A stretch of 64,000 nucleotides of DNA. It comes from Flavobacterium sp. 9. GTDB taxonomy: Bacteria > Bacteroidota > Bacteroidia > Flavobacteriales > Flavobacteriaceae. The stretch is taken from NCBI RefSeq assembly GCF_002754195.1, contig NZ_PEEU01000001.1:5394001-5458000 (forward strand). Direction: 5' to 3'. Both the position numbers and the translations under genes were made by a program. The notes under the pieces are model-generated. The model did not search any database, had not been told where the DNA came from, and worked only from the letters and a program-made list of their open reading frames with translations. Positions 27,497-37,312 of this stretch are shown piece by piece; the stretch's first letter is position 1, and the number at the start of each line of letters is the position of its first letter.

Positions 27497-27878
27497 AATG
27501 AGAATCAGTATGAGGTTTCTTGACACCTCCAAAATTTGTTTTGAGAATTTCTCTAATTTGGAGCTGGGTTTTATTTCTGGTACTGTTTTTCCATTCGTTA
27601 AAATCAAAAATATGAATTTGATCTGCATAAGGATTGGTAACAAAAAAGAGTCTTGAAATCGAAAACTTATAATACTTCAATTCGTGCGAGATATGACGAT
27701 CCGGCACCACAATAAGAATCGTTTCCCAACTCAGGTAATCCTTTGGTACATCTTCTCTTTCCGTTAATCCAAGGGATTCGAAAAAGGCATTTATCTTTTG
27801 ATCGTTGATCTTGTCAATCTTCTGATCAATGCGTTTAATAGTGCTAAGAAGTTTATCTTCATCTTTAATAACACTCAT
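27495..27878 (-). CDS. Hypothetical protein
   Basis: A 127-residue soluble protein that I cannot assign. It begins with a charged helix (KLLSTIKRIDQKIDKINDQKI), followed by a mixed alpha/beta part (ETILIVVPDRHISHELKYYKF, VTNPYADQIHIFDFNEWKN). There is no signal peptide or membrane helix. It is transcribed alone, convergent with the tlpA unit and divergent from the GH2 gene. The codon use resembles that of neighbours and a shared terminator abuts its end, which supports it as a real gene. Confidence 0.6.
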   Translation of the reverse strand: MSVIKDEDKLLSTIKRIDQKIDKINDQKINAFFESLGLTEREDVPKDYLSWETILIVVPDRHISHELKYYKFSISRLFFVTNPYADQIHIFDFNEWKNSTRNKTQLQIREILKTNFGGVKKPHTDSH

Positions 27879-28093
27879 GATAGGCTTATTTTTATTTGAA
27901 TTTTAATATAAAATTACATCAAAAGAAAATCATTTAACAAAACATAGCCAATAGAATGATTCTAAATTTTAATTCTCGATTTTCAGCCCGAAATTAAAAG
28001 AGAAATCGATCACCTTTTGATAAAATACTATTAACTTTTAAGAGTTAAAAAAGCTATTTTTATCATCACTAGCTCACCACTTTAACTTTACTT

Positions 28094-30931
28094 ATGAAAA
28101 CCATTTTTCCAAAAGAAATTCTGCTGTATTTTATTTTTTTGATTTCCATTTGCACTTTCGCACAGAACAAATCAGAAAGAGAATTGATTTTGATCGATAA
28201 AGAATGGCGTTTTTCATTGGGACATTCATACGATAAACAAAAAGATTTTGGTCACGCCGAAGGTTATTTTTCTTATTTGGCGAAAACTGGTTTTGCCGAC
28301 GGTCCTGCATCATCGCAATTTGACGATCGTGCCTGGAGAATACTCGATTTACCACATGATTGGATCGTAGAACAATCTTTTAGCGAAAGCGCGAGTTATA
28401 GCCACGGATTTAAAGCTGCGGGAAAAGGTTTTCCTGAAAAAAGTATTGGTTGGTACCGAAAAAAAATCTCAATTCCCGAAAGCGATCAGGGAAAAATTAT
28501 CTCTTTAAAATTTGACGGCGTTTTTAGAAATTCCAAAGTCTTTTTCAACGGTTATTTTCTTGGAACTGCCGAAAGTGGTTATAATGGTTTTGAATATGAT
28601 GTTACTTCTTATGTTAATTACGGCGGTCAAAATACAATTGTTGTTCGCGTTGATGCTTCAATGGAAGAAGGTTGGTTTTATGAAGGCGCGGGAATTTACA
28701 GACATGTTTATCTCCAGAAAACAAATCCGTTACATGTTATTGAAAACGGAACTTATGTAACTTCAGAAATAAAGACTAATAATGCCGAAGTTAGTGCAGA
28801 AGTTTCAATCGAAAACAAAGGAAATTATAAAGGTGCAATTGAAATAATCCAAACTATTCTGGATCCTTCGGGTAAAGAAATTACGAGTAGTTCTGAAAAT
28901 GCTTTGGCACCGGATTTTTACAAAACAGTCAAATATTCTTCAAAACTAAAAGTAAATAATCCATTTTTATGGGATATTGATTCGCCAAATTTATATCGTT
29001 TAGTTACGCAAATAAAGCAAGAAGGTAAAATTGTAGACCGTTATGAAACTTCTTTCGGAATTAGAACAATTAAGTTTGATCCTGAAAATGGTTTTTTCCT
29101 TAACGGAAAAGCCTTAAAATTAAAAGGAACCAACAATCATCAGGATCACGCCGGAATTGGAACTGCTTTGCCGGATGAACTTCAATATTACCGAATAAAA
29201 AAGCTTAAAGAAATGGGTTCAAATGCCTATCGTTGTTCGCATAATCCGCCAACGCCTGAATTGCTCGAAGCTTGTGATAAATTGGGAATGCTGGTAATTG
29301 ACGAAACACGTTTGATGGGAATAAATGAGTATCATCTCGATGATTTGAAGCGAATGATAGAACGCGATCGAAATCATCCAAGTATATTTTGCTGGTCTGT
29401 GGGCAATGAAGAATGGAATATTGAAGGAAATATTGTTGGTGAACGCATTACAAATGTCATGCAGGGATTTGCAAAAAGTATAGACTCGACAAGACCTGTA
29501 ACGGTGGGAATTAGTAGTGGTTTTAAAAGCGGAATTTCGTCTGTTGTCGAAATTATGGGCTATAATTATATGGGTAACGGAGATATTGATGCACATAGAA
29601 ATGAGTTTAAATCCCAACCCGGAATGGGAACGGAGGAAGGTTCGACCTTTGCAACGCGCGGTGTTTATTTTACAGACGATACAAAACATTATCAAAGTGC
29701 ATATGATAGAAAACCGCGTCCAACATTTTACAGTATCGAAGAAGGCTGGAAGTTTTATGCAACGCGTCCGTATCTGGCAGGAATGTTTATCTGGACAGGT
29801 TTTGATTATCGCGGCGAACCAACTCCTTATGGCTGGCCGTCGGTTACGTCTTATTTTGGAATGATGGATGTTTGTGGTTTCTCGAAAGACAATGTGTTTT
29901 ATTTGAAATCCTGGTGGGGAAATGAACCAGCTCTTCACATTATGCCACATTGGAATTGGAGCGGCATGGAAGGACAAGAAATCGATGTTTGGGTACATTC
30001 TAATTGCGATGAAGTAGAACTTTTCCTAAATAAAAAGAGTTTGGGTAAAAAGAAAATGGAGCAATATGGACATTTAGAATGGAAAGTAAAATATACTCCG
30101 GGAACTTTGGAAGCAATTGGATATAAAAACGGCAAAAAAATCCTTTCGGATATTCAGAAAACGACCGAAAACCCAGAAGCTATAAAACTTTCCATAGATA
30201 AAGAAAATAATGTGAATGCCAATGTTTCTGTAATAACGGTTGAGGTTACAGACAAAAAAGGACTTCATGTTCCAATGGCAAATAATGAGATAACATTTGC
30301 TATAAAAGGCGGAAAAATTTTAGGCGTTGGCAACGGAAATCCAACTTCTTTGGAAAAAGATCAATTTATTGACGAAATTCTGCTTACTCCAATTACGGAT
30401 TTTGAAGAGCAAAAAGTAACTACAGAAATTTTACCGCAACAATTACCTGTGTATTCAGATAATGATTGGACGACAGCTTTTAAGGATAGAGATTACAAAA
30501 AACAAGCGCCTTCTTATGTTTATCGCGGTCAGTTTGAATTAAAAGATTATTCGGCTATTAAAAACGTAAACTTCTTTTACAAGAAAATAGGAGTAGAAGT
30601 TGTGGTTTTTGTCAACGGAAATAAAGTGAATTCAAGTGCCGAAGATCCTCAGAAATACATTCTGAATTCTAATATTTTAAAAGAAGGTGAAAATTCCCTC
30701 TATATTATCGCAACACCATTGCAAAAAATAAAAGATTGGGATGTTATGAATACAGATCCGGGAATCATTCAGGTCGTAACACCAAGTAAACCTTGGACTA
30801 GACAGCTTTTTAATGGTTATGCTCAAGTTATTATTCAGAAAGAAAATAATAATAAACCCGTTATTTTGTCCGCTTCTGCGAAAGGATTAAAGTCACATAC
30901 CATTACAATTTCAGGAAAAGAATATCTATAA
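28094..30931 (+). CDS. Glycoside hydrolase family 2 (beta-galactosidase-like) with DUF4982
   Basis: A 945-residue secreted glycosidase. Signal peptide about 1-23; sugar-binding domain about 35-220 (WFYEGAGIYRHVYLQ); immunoglobulin-like domain to about 320; TIM barrel with acid/base Glu439 in SVGNEEWN and likely nucleophile Glu514 in GTEEGSTFATRG, plus WTGFDYRGEPTPYGWP; DUF4982 from about 605; a C-terminal Big-like and galactose-binding-like part. LacZ-type enzymes with DUF4982 are common in polysaccharide utilisation by Bacteroidota; substrate could be beta-galactoside or beta-glucuronide-type. It stands alone rather than in an obvious SusCD locus. Confidence 0.93.
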   Translation: MKTIFPKEILLYFIFLISICTFAQNKSERELILIDKEWRFSLGHSYDKQKDFGHAEGYFSYLAKTGFADGPASSQFDDRAWRILDLPHDWIVEQSFSESASYSHGFKAAGKGFPEKSIGWYRKKISIPESDQGKIISLKFDGVFRNSKVFFNGYFLGTAESGYNGFEYDVTSYVNYGGQNTIVVRVDASMEEGWFYEGAGIYRHVYLQKTNPLHVIENGTYVTSEIKTNNAEVSAEVSIENKGNYKGAIEIIQTILDPSGKEITSSSENALAPDFYKTVKYSSKLKVNNPFLWDIDSPNLYRLVTQIKQEGKIVDRYETSFGIRTIKFDPENGFFLNGKALKLKGTNNHQDHAGIGTALPDELQYYRIKKLKEMGSNAYRCSHNPPTPELLEACDKLGMLVIDETRLMGINEYHLDDLKRMIERDRNHPSIFCWSVGNEEWNIEGNIVGERITNVMQGFAKSIDSTRPVTVGISSGFKSGISSVVEIMGYNYMGNGDIDAHRNEFKSQPGMGTEEGSTFATRGVYFTDDTKHYQSAYDRKPRPTFYSIEEGWKFYATRPYLAGMFIWTGFDYRGEPTPYGWPSVTSYFGMMDVCGFSKDNVFYLKSWWGNEPALHIMPHWNWSGMEGQEIDVWVHSNCDEVELFLNKKSLGKKKMEQYGHLEWKVKYTPGTLEAIGYKNGKKILSDIQKTTENPEAIKLSIDKENNVNANVSVITVEVTDKKGLHVPMANNEITFAIKGGKILGVGNGNPTSLEKDQFIDEILLTPITDFEEQKVTTEILPQQLPVYSDNDWTTAFKDRDYKKQAPSYVYRGQFELKDYSAIKNVNFFYKKIGVEVVVFVNGNKVNSSAEDPQKYILNSNILKEGENSLYIIATPLQKIKDWDVMNTDPGIIQVVTPSKPWTRQLFNGYAQVIIQKENNNKPVILSASAKGLKSHTITISGKEYL

Positions 30932-31071
30932 GGTGTTTTATGTCAATGTTTTACGTTTGAAGCTTTGGATGTATTTTATATAAAAATATTTCCTAATATT
31001 GATAGTTCAAAGACGATAGCGTAATTCTATATCGTTTTTAATCAATATTATTTCTCAAAAAAGTTATTCAA

Positions 31072-32643
31072 ATGCTGAACGATTTTCCGTTTTATTTAAT
31101 CCTTGTCATCGTTATTCTTTTATTAATAATGTTGAGCAATAAAATCAAAGTTGCATACCCTGTTTTGTTGGTTTTAGGAGGATTGGCAATTAGTTTTATT
31201 CCCGGAATTCCAGTGTTGCGCATCGATCCGGAACTTATTTTTGTGATCTTTCTTCCGCCATTATTGTATGAAGCAGCGTGGAATATTTCATGGAAAGAAT
31301 TATGGCGCTGGCGACGCATTATTTGCAGTTTTGCCTTTTTGGTCGTGTTTTTTACGGCATTTTCTGTGGCTTTGGTTGCCAATCATTTTATACCCGGATT
31401 TACATTAGCATTAGGATTTTTGCTTGGCGGAATCATTTCTCCTCCAGATGCCGTTAGCGCAGGAGCAATTCTTAAATTTGTAAAAGTACCACGGAGATTA
31501 TCATCAATTTTAGAAGGCGAAAGTCTTTTAAACGACGCATCATCACTTATTATTTTCAGATTTGCATTGATTACAGTTGGAACAGGACAATTTATCTGGC
31601 AAGATGCTATTACAAGTTTCGGATGGATGTTATTTGGCGGAGTTGGTATTGGCGTTGGAATAGGTTTTATTGCCATGAAATTGCATAAATACTTGCCAAC
31701 CGACGCTAATTCTGATATCATACTTTCTCTCGTTACACCTTATATCATATACATTGCGGCCGAAGAAGTTCATAGTTCAGGAGTTCTTGCCGTTGTGAGC
31801 GGAGGTTTATTATTATCACATTTCAGACTTTCGTTTTTAAGCAGCAGTTCGCGTTTGCGTGGCGTGAATGTCTGGGAAAGTTTCTGTTTTATCTTGAATG
31901 GATTGATATTTATGTTTATCGGACTTGATTTGCCCGAGATCGTTTCCGGATTAGAAGGCGTGAGTCTTTCATCAGCAATTGGTTACGGATTATTAATTAC
32001 AGCCGTGCTTATTGTGGGTAGAATTTTATGTGCTTTTGCTGCTGTTTTTACCACTATTATTGCCAGAAATTTTATTAAAGTGGCCGATGCGAGACATCCG
32101 GGATTCAGAGGTCCGATTTTAATTGGCTGGACCGGAATGCGCGGCGTAGTTTCTTTGGCTGCAGCCTTATCAATTCCCGTACAATTGGATGGAGCGCCGT
32201 TTCCGCAGCGAAATCTGATCTTGTTTATCACATTTGTCGTAATCCTGACAACGCTGGTTTTGCAGGGATTGACATTGCCTTATTTAATTAAGAAGTTCCA
32301 CATGAAAGATCCTGATTATACAAAACCGGAAGACGAAATCTATAATCAGATTAAAAGAGAACTTGCAGATCACGCTTTAAATCATCTGAAAAGCACTTAT
32401 AGCAACGAATTAGAAAGACAGCCCATTTTACAGCAAATTGCTCGTAAATGGGAAGATATTCATGTAAATACGGATGATAATATTCTAATGTCTGATGAAA
32501 CCAAGATTATTTATCTCAATTTACTCGAGCATCAGCGTAATTGGCTTTTGGATAAAAATCACGAAGAAATTCTGGATGAAGAAATTATCCGCAGGCATTT
32601 ACTTTATTTGGATTTAGAAGAAGAGAAATTGCAGTTTATGTAA
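31072..32643 (+). CDS. CPA1-family Na+(K+)/H+ antiporter
   Basis: A 523-residue inner-membrane exchanger with about 12 helices in the first 410 residues and a cytoplasmic helical tail. Family blocks seen: IFLPPLLYEAAWNISWKELW, GGIISPPDAVSAGAILKFVKVPRRLSSILEGESLLNDASSLI with the Asn-Asp pair of electroneutral CPA1 exchangers, and GWTGMRGVVSLAAALSIP. It resembles the NhaP/YjcE group and should serve pH and cation homeostasis. Transcribed alone. Confidence 0.93.
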   Translation: MLNDFPFYLILVIVILLLIMLSNKIKVAYPVLLVLGGLAISFIPGIPVLRIDPELIFVIFLPPLLYEAAWNISWKELWRWRRIICSFAFLVVFFTAFSVALVANHFIPGFTLALGFLLGGIISPPDAVSAGAILKFVKVPRRLSSILEGESLLNDASSLIIFRFALITVGTGQFIWQDAITSFGWMLFGGVGIGVGIGFIAMKLHKYLPTDANSDIILSLVTPYIIYIAAEEVHSSGVLAVVSGGLLLSHFRLSFLSSSSRLRGVNVWESFCFILNGLIFMFIGLDLPEIVSGLEGVSLSSAIGYGLLITAVLIVGRILCAFAAVFTTIIARNFIKVADARHPGFRGPILIGWTGMRGVVSLAAALSIPVQLDGAPFPQRNLILFITFVVILTTLVLQGLTLPYLIKKFHMKDPDYTKPEDEIYNQIKRELADHALNHLKSTYSNELERQPILQQIARKWEDIHVNTDDNILMSDETKIIYLNLLEHQRNWLLDKNHEEILDEEIIRRHLLYLDLEEEKLQFM

Positions 32644-32704
32644 TCGCCGGAAATGCTTTTCTATTCTTTAACATTTTCAAAACCTAACTTTTGTTTGATT
32701 TTCA

Positions 32705-32712
32705 TAACTTTG
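32705..32712 (+). promoter_or_regulatory. -7 box immediately before an AraC gene
   Basis: TAACTTTG ends 4 bp before the ATG at 32717, implying a very short or absent leader. Confidence 0.5.
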
Positions 32713-32716
32713 CGGC

Positions 32717-33589
32717 ATGAAAGATCAATTAGAGTTTCAGGCTTCTGAACTTGGTACAAACGATTTAAAGCTAAAAGGCTTTAAAGTATACGAAGTAAAC
32801 GATACAATCAGTAAAATTCCGACTTATAACCGCAGGGATTTTTACAAAATCTGTATTAATACGAGTAAGAGTTTAATTCATTATGCAGACCGTGGTATAG
32901 AAACTGATGGTACTATATTATTCTTCGGAAATCCGCATATTCCATATTCATGGGAAATTATTTCGCCTGAATATGAAGGATATGCTTGTGTTTTTACCGA
33001 AGAATTTTTAAGAGCCAATGATCGTTCTGAAAGTCTTCATGAATCGCCTTTGTTTAAAATTGGCGGAACTCCTATTTTTACCTTATCTGCTGAACAAAAG
33101 GTGTTTATAGATTCGTTGTTTAAGAAAATGATTGAAGAACAGGAAACTGATTATGTTTTTAAAGATGATTTAATTCGAAATTATATCAATCTGATTATTC
33201 ATGAATCAATGAAAATGCAGCCTTCAGAAAATTTCTTTAAACATAAAAATGCTTCTTCCCGAATCACTTCTTTATTTTTGGAATTATTAGAAAGACAATT
33301 TCCAATAGAAACCAAGAACGAACCATTGGCTTTAAAGACGCCACAAGATTATGCACAAAGCCTTGCGGTTCATGTGAATCATCTAAATCGTTCTGTAAAA
33401 GAAATCACAGGAAAGCCGACAACGGCGCATATTACCGAAAGAATTATCAGTGAAGCAAAAGCATTATTGCATCACACAGATTGGAGTATCTCAGACATTG
33501 GATATTCTCTTGGATTCGAATATCCGAGCTATTTTAATAATTACTTTAAAAGACTTACAGGAACAATTCCGAAATCATTAAGAACATAA
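32717..33589 (+). CDS. AraC-family transcriptional regulator
   Basis: A 290-residue regulator with an AraC-type cupin-like N-terminal region (about 20-165) and two C-terminal HTHs (about 185-290; VHVNHLNRSVKEITGKPTTAHI and WSISDIGYSLGFEYPSYFNNYFKRLTGTIPKSLR). Many Bacteroidota AraC proteins of this form activate a neighbouring oxidoreductase or dehydrogenase. The next genes are two small cupins and an alcohol dehydrogenase, the likely targets. A -7 box ends only 4 bp before the ATG. Confidence 0.9.
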   Translation: MKDQLEFQASELGTNDLKLKGFKVYEVNDTISKIPTYNRRDFYKICINTSKSLIHYADRGIETDGTILFFGNPHIPYSWEIISPEYEGYACVFTEEFLRANDRSESLHESPLFKIGGTPIFTLSAEQKVFIDSLFKKMIEEQETDYVFKDDLIRNYINLIIHESMKMQPSENFFKHKNASSRITSLFLELLERQFPIETKNEPLALKTPQDYAQSLAVHVNHLNRSVKEITGKPTTAHITERIISEAKALLHHTDWSISDIGYSLGFEYPSYFNNYFKRLTGTIPKSLRT

Positions 33590-33777
33590 ATTGTTTCATA
33601 TTCTTAATTTTTTGTTTGATTATTGTTATTTCTAATTGTCGTTGCTAAAGTAATTTTGCCTTCAAATAATTAGTATTAACCACTTATCGGTTTTTAGCTG
33701 ACTAAATATAACTTCTATAAAGCGCATTCTAGCTTTCTGATTTAGTTTCCGGCACTGATATTAAAAAACAAATAATT

Positions 33778-34194
33778 ATGAAAGAACCAGAAAATCAATT
33801 AAATGAATCTATTTTCCCAAAAGGAGACTTAGCTTCAGCGGATTATTTTACAGGAAAAGCATGGGTGAAGATGTTGGTTCCAAATGATCCGATTTTAAAT
33901 ACGGCCGTAGGAAATGTGGTTTTTGAAGCCGGCGCACGCAACAACTGGCACACACATCCCGGAGGTCAAATTTTAATAGTTACCCAAGGAACAGGTTTTT
34001 ACCAAGAAGTAGGGAAGCCAATTCAATTGTTAAAAGAAGGCGATGTTGTAAACATTCATCCTGAAATTAAACATTGGCACGGAGCTTCTCCAGATGGCGA
34101 ATTTACTCATATCGCAATCAGTACAAATACAGAAAAAGGTATTGTAGACTGGCTTGAACCGGTAACAGACGAACAATATAATAGCTTTAAATAA
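33778..34194 (+). CDS. Cupin domain protein, metal-binding type
   Basis: A 138-residue single-domain cupin. Motif 1 reads WHTHPGGQILIV, giving His-x-His and a downstream Gln/Glu position, and motif 2 has KHWHGA with a third His, so a metal site is complete. Such proteins, often annotated as carboxymuconolactone-decarboxylase-associated or quercetin-type cupins, accompany oxidoreductases; a reaction cannot be assigned. Its paralogue follows after a terminator. Confidence 0.85.
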   Translation: MKEPENQLNESIFPKGDLASADYFTGKAWVKMLVPNDPILNTAVGNVVFEAGARNNWHTHPGGQILIVTQGTGFYQEVGKPIQLLKEGDVVNIHPEIKHWHGASPDGEFTHIAISTNTEKGIVDWLEPVTDEQYNSFK

Positions 34195-34217
34195 TTAAAG
34201 TTAAAGTGTTGTTGGTT

Positions 34218-34255
34218 GATCTAACGATGATTAACGGTATTGTTAGATCTTTTTT
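34218..34255 (+). terminator. Terminator between the two cupin genes
   Basis: Eight-bp stem GATCTAAC/GTTAGATC (34218-34225 with 34242-34249) followed by seven T. A TTG at 34240 within it would extend the next reading frame but is not a believable start. Confidence 0.8.
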
Positions 34256-34287
34256 TAAATAAAAATCAATCTCAAAAAATCAATTTT

Positions 34288-34692
34288 ATGTCAACACTTT
34301 ATACTTCCGCTATTGAAGAGGGCAAAGTCCCAAATACATTTATGACTGGTGATGTTTCTTATAAAAAACAAACCAGCAATATTCATCCGGACAACACCAT
34401 GATTAAAGAAGTTTCCTTCGAACCGGGTGCAAGATGCAAATGGCATATTAATGCAAGTTTGCAATTGTTTATCGCTACTGACGGAATTGGCTATTTTCAG
34501 GAAAAAGGCGCTGCTATTCGTTTACTTCATAAAGATGAGGTAATTACGATTTTACCTGGCATAGAACATTGGTATGGCGCAACACCGTTCAGCCGATTTT
34601 CACACATTAGCATCATTACAGAAATCGACAAAGGAAAAGGAATCTGGCTGGAAAGCGTTACAGATGAAGAGTACTTTAGTTTTGGAAAATAA
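34288..34692 (+). CDS. Cupin domain protein with an altered metal motif
   Basis: A 134-residue paralogue of the preceding cupin, sharing FEPGARxxWH, the GxGxFQEKG turn, EHWYGATP and a C-terminal W-L-E-x-V-T-D-E-x-Y ending. Motif 1 is WHINAS instead of WHTHPG, so the second histidine is replaced by Asn, and the motif 2 region has EHWYGA instead of KHWHGA. Metal affinity is likely reduced or lost. The ATG at 34288 is preferred over a TTG in the terminator. Confidence 0.82.
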   Translation: MSTLYTSAIEEGKVPNTFMTGDVSYKKQTSNIHPDNTMIKEVSFEPGARCKWHINASLQLFIATDGIGYFQEKGAAIRLLHKDEVITILPGIEHWYGATPFSRFSHISIITEIDKGKGIWLESVTDEEYFSFGK

Positions 34693-35075
34693 TCTAATTA
34701 GATAATTCTTTAATGTAGAAACTTATTCTCTTTTTGACTTATTAATGATGAAATTTTTCTCGCAGATTTGGCAGATTTTTTTTTGCACACTTTTTACTAC
34801 TCTTGATTAAAAGGATTTCTATAAAAGGAGTAAAAATTTACAAATTCAATGGTTAATAGTATTATTAGAATCAGAAAAATCTGCTCACCCGAGCGATAGC
34901 GAACAGGCGGAGCAATCTGCCAAATCTGCGAGAAACAAAAAAACATCTTCGAAAGAAACAAAAATCGGTTTAGATCTGCTTAAATCAGTAAAATCTGCGT
35001 GAAACTCATTTAAGATTACAATTATCAAACTTGAAACCTGAAACAAAGAAAACCTGAAACAAAAAAAACAAAAAA
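34693..35075. repeat. Gap with a 22-bp inverted repeat (CAGATTTGGCAGA module)
   Basis: Arms 34757-34778 and 34914-34935 are perfect 22-bp reverse complements carrying TCTCGCAGATTTGGCAGATT. The part closest to the alcohol dehydrogenase start holds repeated CCTGAAACAAAGAAAA words (35036-35060). No gene is seen, although a short minus-strand open frame crosses the repeats. Confidence 0.8.
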
Positions 35076-36128
35076 ATGGAAACAAAAAACATAAAAGCCT
35101 TTGGTACAGAAGCTGCAGAAGCACCATTACAAACATTAGACATCAAACGTAGAACAGTTTTGGCGCATGATGTAGAAATTGAAATCTTATATTGCGGAAT
35201 CTGTCATTCAGATTTACATTCTGCCAGAAACGAGTGGCATGGAACAGTTTATCCAATAGTTCCGGGACATGAAATCGTTGGACGAGTAACAAAAGTAGGA
35301 GATCACGTAAAACATTTCAAAGTTGGCGATCTTGCCGGAGTTGGCTGTATGGTTGATTCTTGTAGAGAATGTGAGCATTGCAAAAATGATTTAGAGCAGT
35401 TTTGTGATGAAGGAAGTACATTGACTTTCAATTCTCCGGACAAACATTTAGGCGGACAAACTTTTGGAGGATATTCTCAAAGTATTACAGTCGATGAAAA
35501 TTATGTATTGCATATTTCAGATAAACTGGATCTTGCAGGAGTTGCACCTTTACTTTGCGCAGGAATCACAACATATTCGCCATTAAAACACTGGAAAGTT
35601 GGTCCTGGACAAAAAGTCGGAATCGTTGGTATTGGCGGTTTAGGACATATGGGAATCAAATTGGCAAAAGCAATGGGCGCTCATGTTGTAGTTTTCACAA
35701 CTTCATTATCTAAAACCGAAGACGCAAAACGCCTTGGAGCAGATGAAGTAGTTTTGTCTACAGATGCTGAACAAATGGCAAAACACGCCAAAACACTTAA
35801 CTTTATCTTAGATTGCGTATCTGCAGAGCACAATATAGATTCGTATTTGAATTTACTTAAAGTAGATGGAACGTTAACTTTGGTTGGCGCGCCTATGGAA
35901 CCACTTCCTGTAACTTCATTTAGTCTTATATTAGGAAGAAGAAGTTTTGCCGGATCTGCTATTGGCGGAATCGCAGAAACTCAGGAAATGCTTGATTTTT
36001 GTGCTGAACACAATATCACTGCAGATATTGAAATAATTGGCGTTAATGAAGTAAACGATGCTTACGAAAGATTGCTTAAAGGAGATATTAAATATCGTTT
36101 TGTAATTGATATGGCTTCTCTTAAGTAA
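35076..36128 (+). CDS. Zinc-dependent NAD(P) alcohol dehydrogenase (YahK/AdhA-like)
   Basis: A 350-residue medium-chain dehydrogenase of the cinnamyl-alcohol group that interconverts aldehydes and alcohols. The catalytic zinc ligands lie in LYCGICHSDLHS and GHEIVGRV, the structural zinc ligands in CRECEHCKNDLEQFC, and the nucleotide-binding loop GIVGIGGLGHMGIKLAKAMGA at about residue 180. The position after the AraC-cupin group and before another AraC gene suggests inducible aldehyde detoxification. A terminator follows. Confidence 0.92.
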   Translation: METKNIKAFGTEAAEAPLQTLDIKRRTVLAHDVEIEILYCGICHSDLHSARNEWHGTVYPIVPGHEIVGRVTKVGDHVKHFKVGDLAGVGCMVDSCRECEHCKNDLEQFCDEGSTLTFNSPDKHLGGQTFGGYSQSITVDENYVLHISDKLDLAGVAPLLCAGITTYSPLKHWKVGPGQKVGIVGIGGLGHMGIKLAKAMGAHVVVFTTSLSKTEDAKRLGADEVVLSTDAEQMAKHAKTLNFILDCVSAEHNIDSYLNLLKVDGTLTLVGAPMEPLPVTSFSLILGRRSFAGSAIGGIAETQEMLDFCAEHNITADIEIIGVNEVNDAYERLLKGDIKYRFVIDMASLK

Positions 36129-36130
36129 CG

Positions 36131-36206
36131 AAGAAGAGGTTCAGAGGTACAGAGATGCAAAGGTTCAGAGGTTAAAAACTTTGCGACTTAGCGCCTTTGC
36201 GAGATT
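36131..36206. repeat. GGTTCAGAGG words and a CGCAAAG half-arm
   Basis: Directly after the alcohol dehydrogenase stop: degenerate AGGTTCAGAGGT repeats followed by ACTTTGCGACTTAGCGCCTT, one arm of the CGCAAAG palindrome family without its partner. Confidence 0.6.
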
Positions 36207-36230
36207 TTAAAATTTTTATATAAATACTTA

Positions 36231-36266
36231 AAAGGCCTGACTTTAATAACGTCGGGCCTTTTTTTA
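36231..36266 (+). terminator. Terminator after the alcohol dehydrogenase
   Basis: Eleven-bp stem (36231-36241 with 36251-36261, one G-U pair), 9-nt loop and a T tract. Confidence 0.85.
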
Positions 36267-36332
36267 TTCTTTTATAGACTTATATCATTTAATTATTAAT
36301 TTTGAAAAGGAACAACCAAATCCTATTTTGCT

Positions 36333-37205
36333 TTGAATAAACAATCGATTCCTACTTTATCAGTTGGTAATATACTTGGAGAAGAAACTTTAGATATTAC
36401 TTTGTTTCGCCATAGCGTAAAGGGACGAAATGAGTTTGAGCAACCTCATAAACACGATTTCTATCTCGTTTTTTTTGTCGAAAAAGGTTCTGGTGTTCAC
36501 AATGTCGATTTTACAAAACATAATGTAACCGATTATCAGGTTTATTTTATAAGACCTGGACAAGTTCATAATTGGTCTTTAGATGTTGATACAACAGGAT
36601 TTCAGCTGATGCTTTCGGGCGAAATAGTTACTATTTTTCCAAATTTGGTTCAGTTTCCGTTTTTCGAACAAAGCGTTCCTGCTTGTCTTTCTTTAAATGA
36701 GGAAGAATTTTTGGGATTTAAAAACCAATTACAGGAAATAGAATTGATATTGCCTCAAAATGATCAGCTTACAAAAGAAATTGTATTGCTTCGTTTGCAT
36801 TTATTATTGAAATTGCTGCAAAAGGAGTTTTTAAGACAATTTCCCGAACATGAATCGGCTACAAAACCTGAAAAAGTGATCAAAAATTTTATCGCATTAC
36901 TTGACAGTCATTTTAATCAGGAATCATCAGTTAACTTTTATTCGAATAAACTAAATATTACGCCTAATTACCTTAATATCCTTTCTCAGAAATACTTGAA
37001 AATGCCCGCTGGCGATGTTATAAAAGAGAGAACCATACTTGAAGCCAAGCGTTTACTGACCAGTACAGATTTGTCTATAAAAGAAATAGCGTATCAGCTT
37101 GGCTTTAATGATAATGCTTATTTCAGCAAAGTATTTAAAAAGTATGCGGGGAAATCACCCGGAGATTTTAAAGAAAGTTATAATTTTTACCATCCTTATC
37201 CGTAA
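36333..37205 (+). CDS. AraC-family transcriptional regulator
   Basis: A 290-residue regulator: N-terminal AraC cupin with EQPHKHDFYLVFFVEKGSG and YFIRPGQVHNW (about 35-90), C-terminal HTH pair (FYSNKLNITPNYLNILSQKYL and LSIKEIAYQLGFNDNAYFSKVFKKYAGKSPGDFK). The start is TTG at 36333; a TATTTTG hexamer-like box ends 2 bp before it, so the leader may be minimal. It precedes an amidohydrolase on the same strand (gap 107 bp), its likely target. Confidence 0.9.
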   Translation: MNKQSIPTLSVGNILGEETLDITLFRHSVKGRNEFEQPHKHDFYLVFFVEKGSGVHNVDFTKHNVTDYQVYFIRPGQVHNWSLDVDTTGFQLMLSGEIVTIFPNLVQFPFFEQSVPACLSLNEEEFLGFKNQLQEIELILPQNDQLTKEIVLLRLHLLLKLLQKEFLRQFPEHESATKPEKVIKNFIALLDSHFNQESSVNFYSNKLNITPNYLNILSQKYLKMPAGDVIKERTILEAKRLLTSTDLSIKEIAYQLGFNDNAYFSKVFKKYAGKSPGDFKESYNFYHPYP

Positions 37206-37312
37206 TATTACCGTTCTCATTTTAAATTCTATACGATTTTTGCAAAGCAATGTTTTTATTGCTAACAGGATTTTTTTAAATAAAACCAAACTGCAAAATT
37301 CAAATATAATTT

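Noticed and set aside
29219..29998. 259-residue minus-strand frame within the GH2 gene
   Set aside because: It is fully antisense to the catalytic domain, whose motifs are intact; composition is not protein-like.
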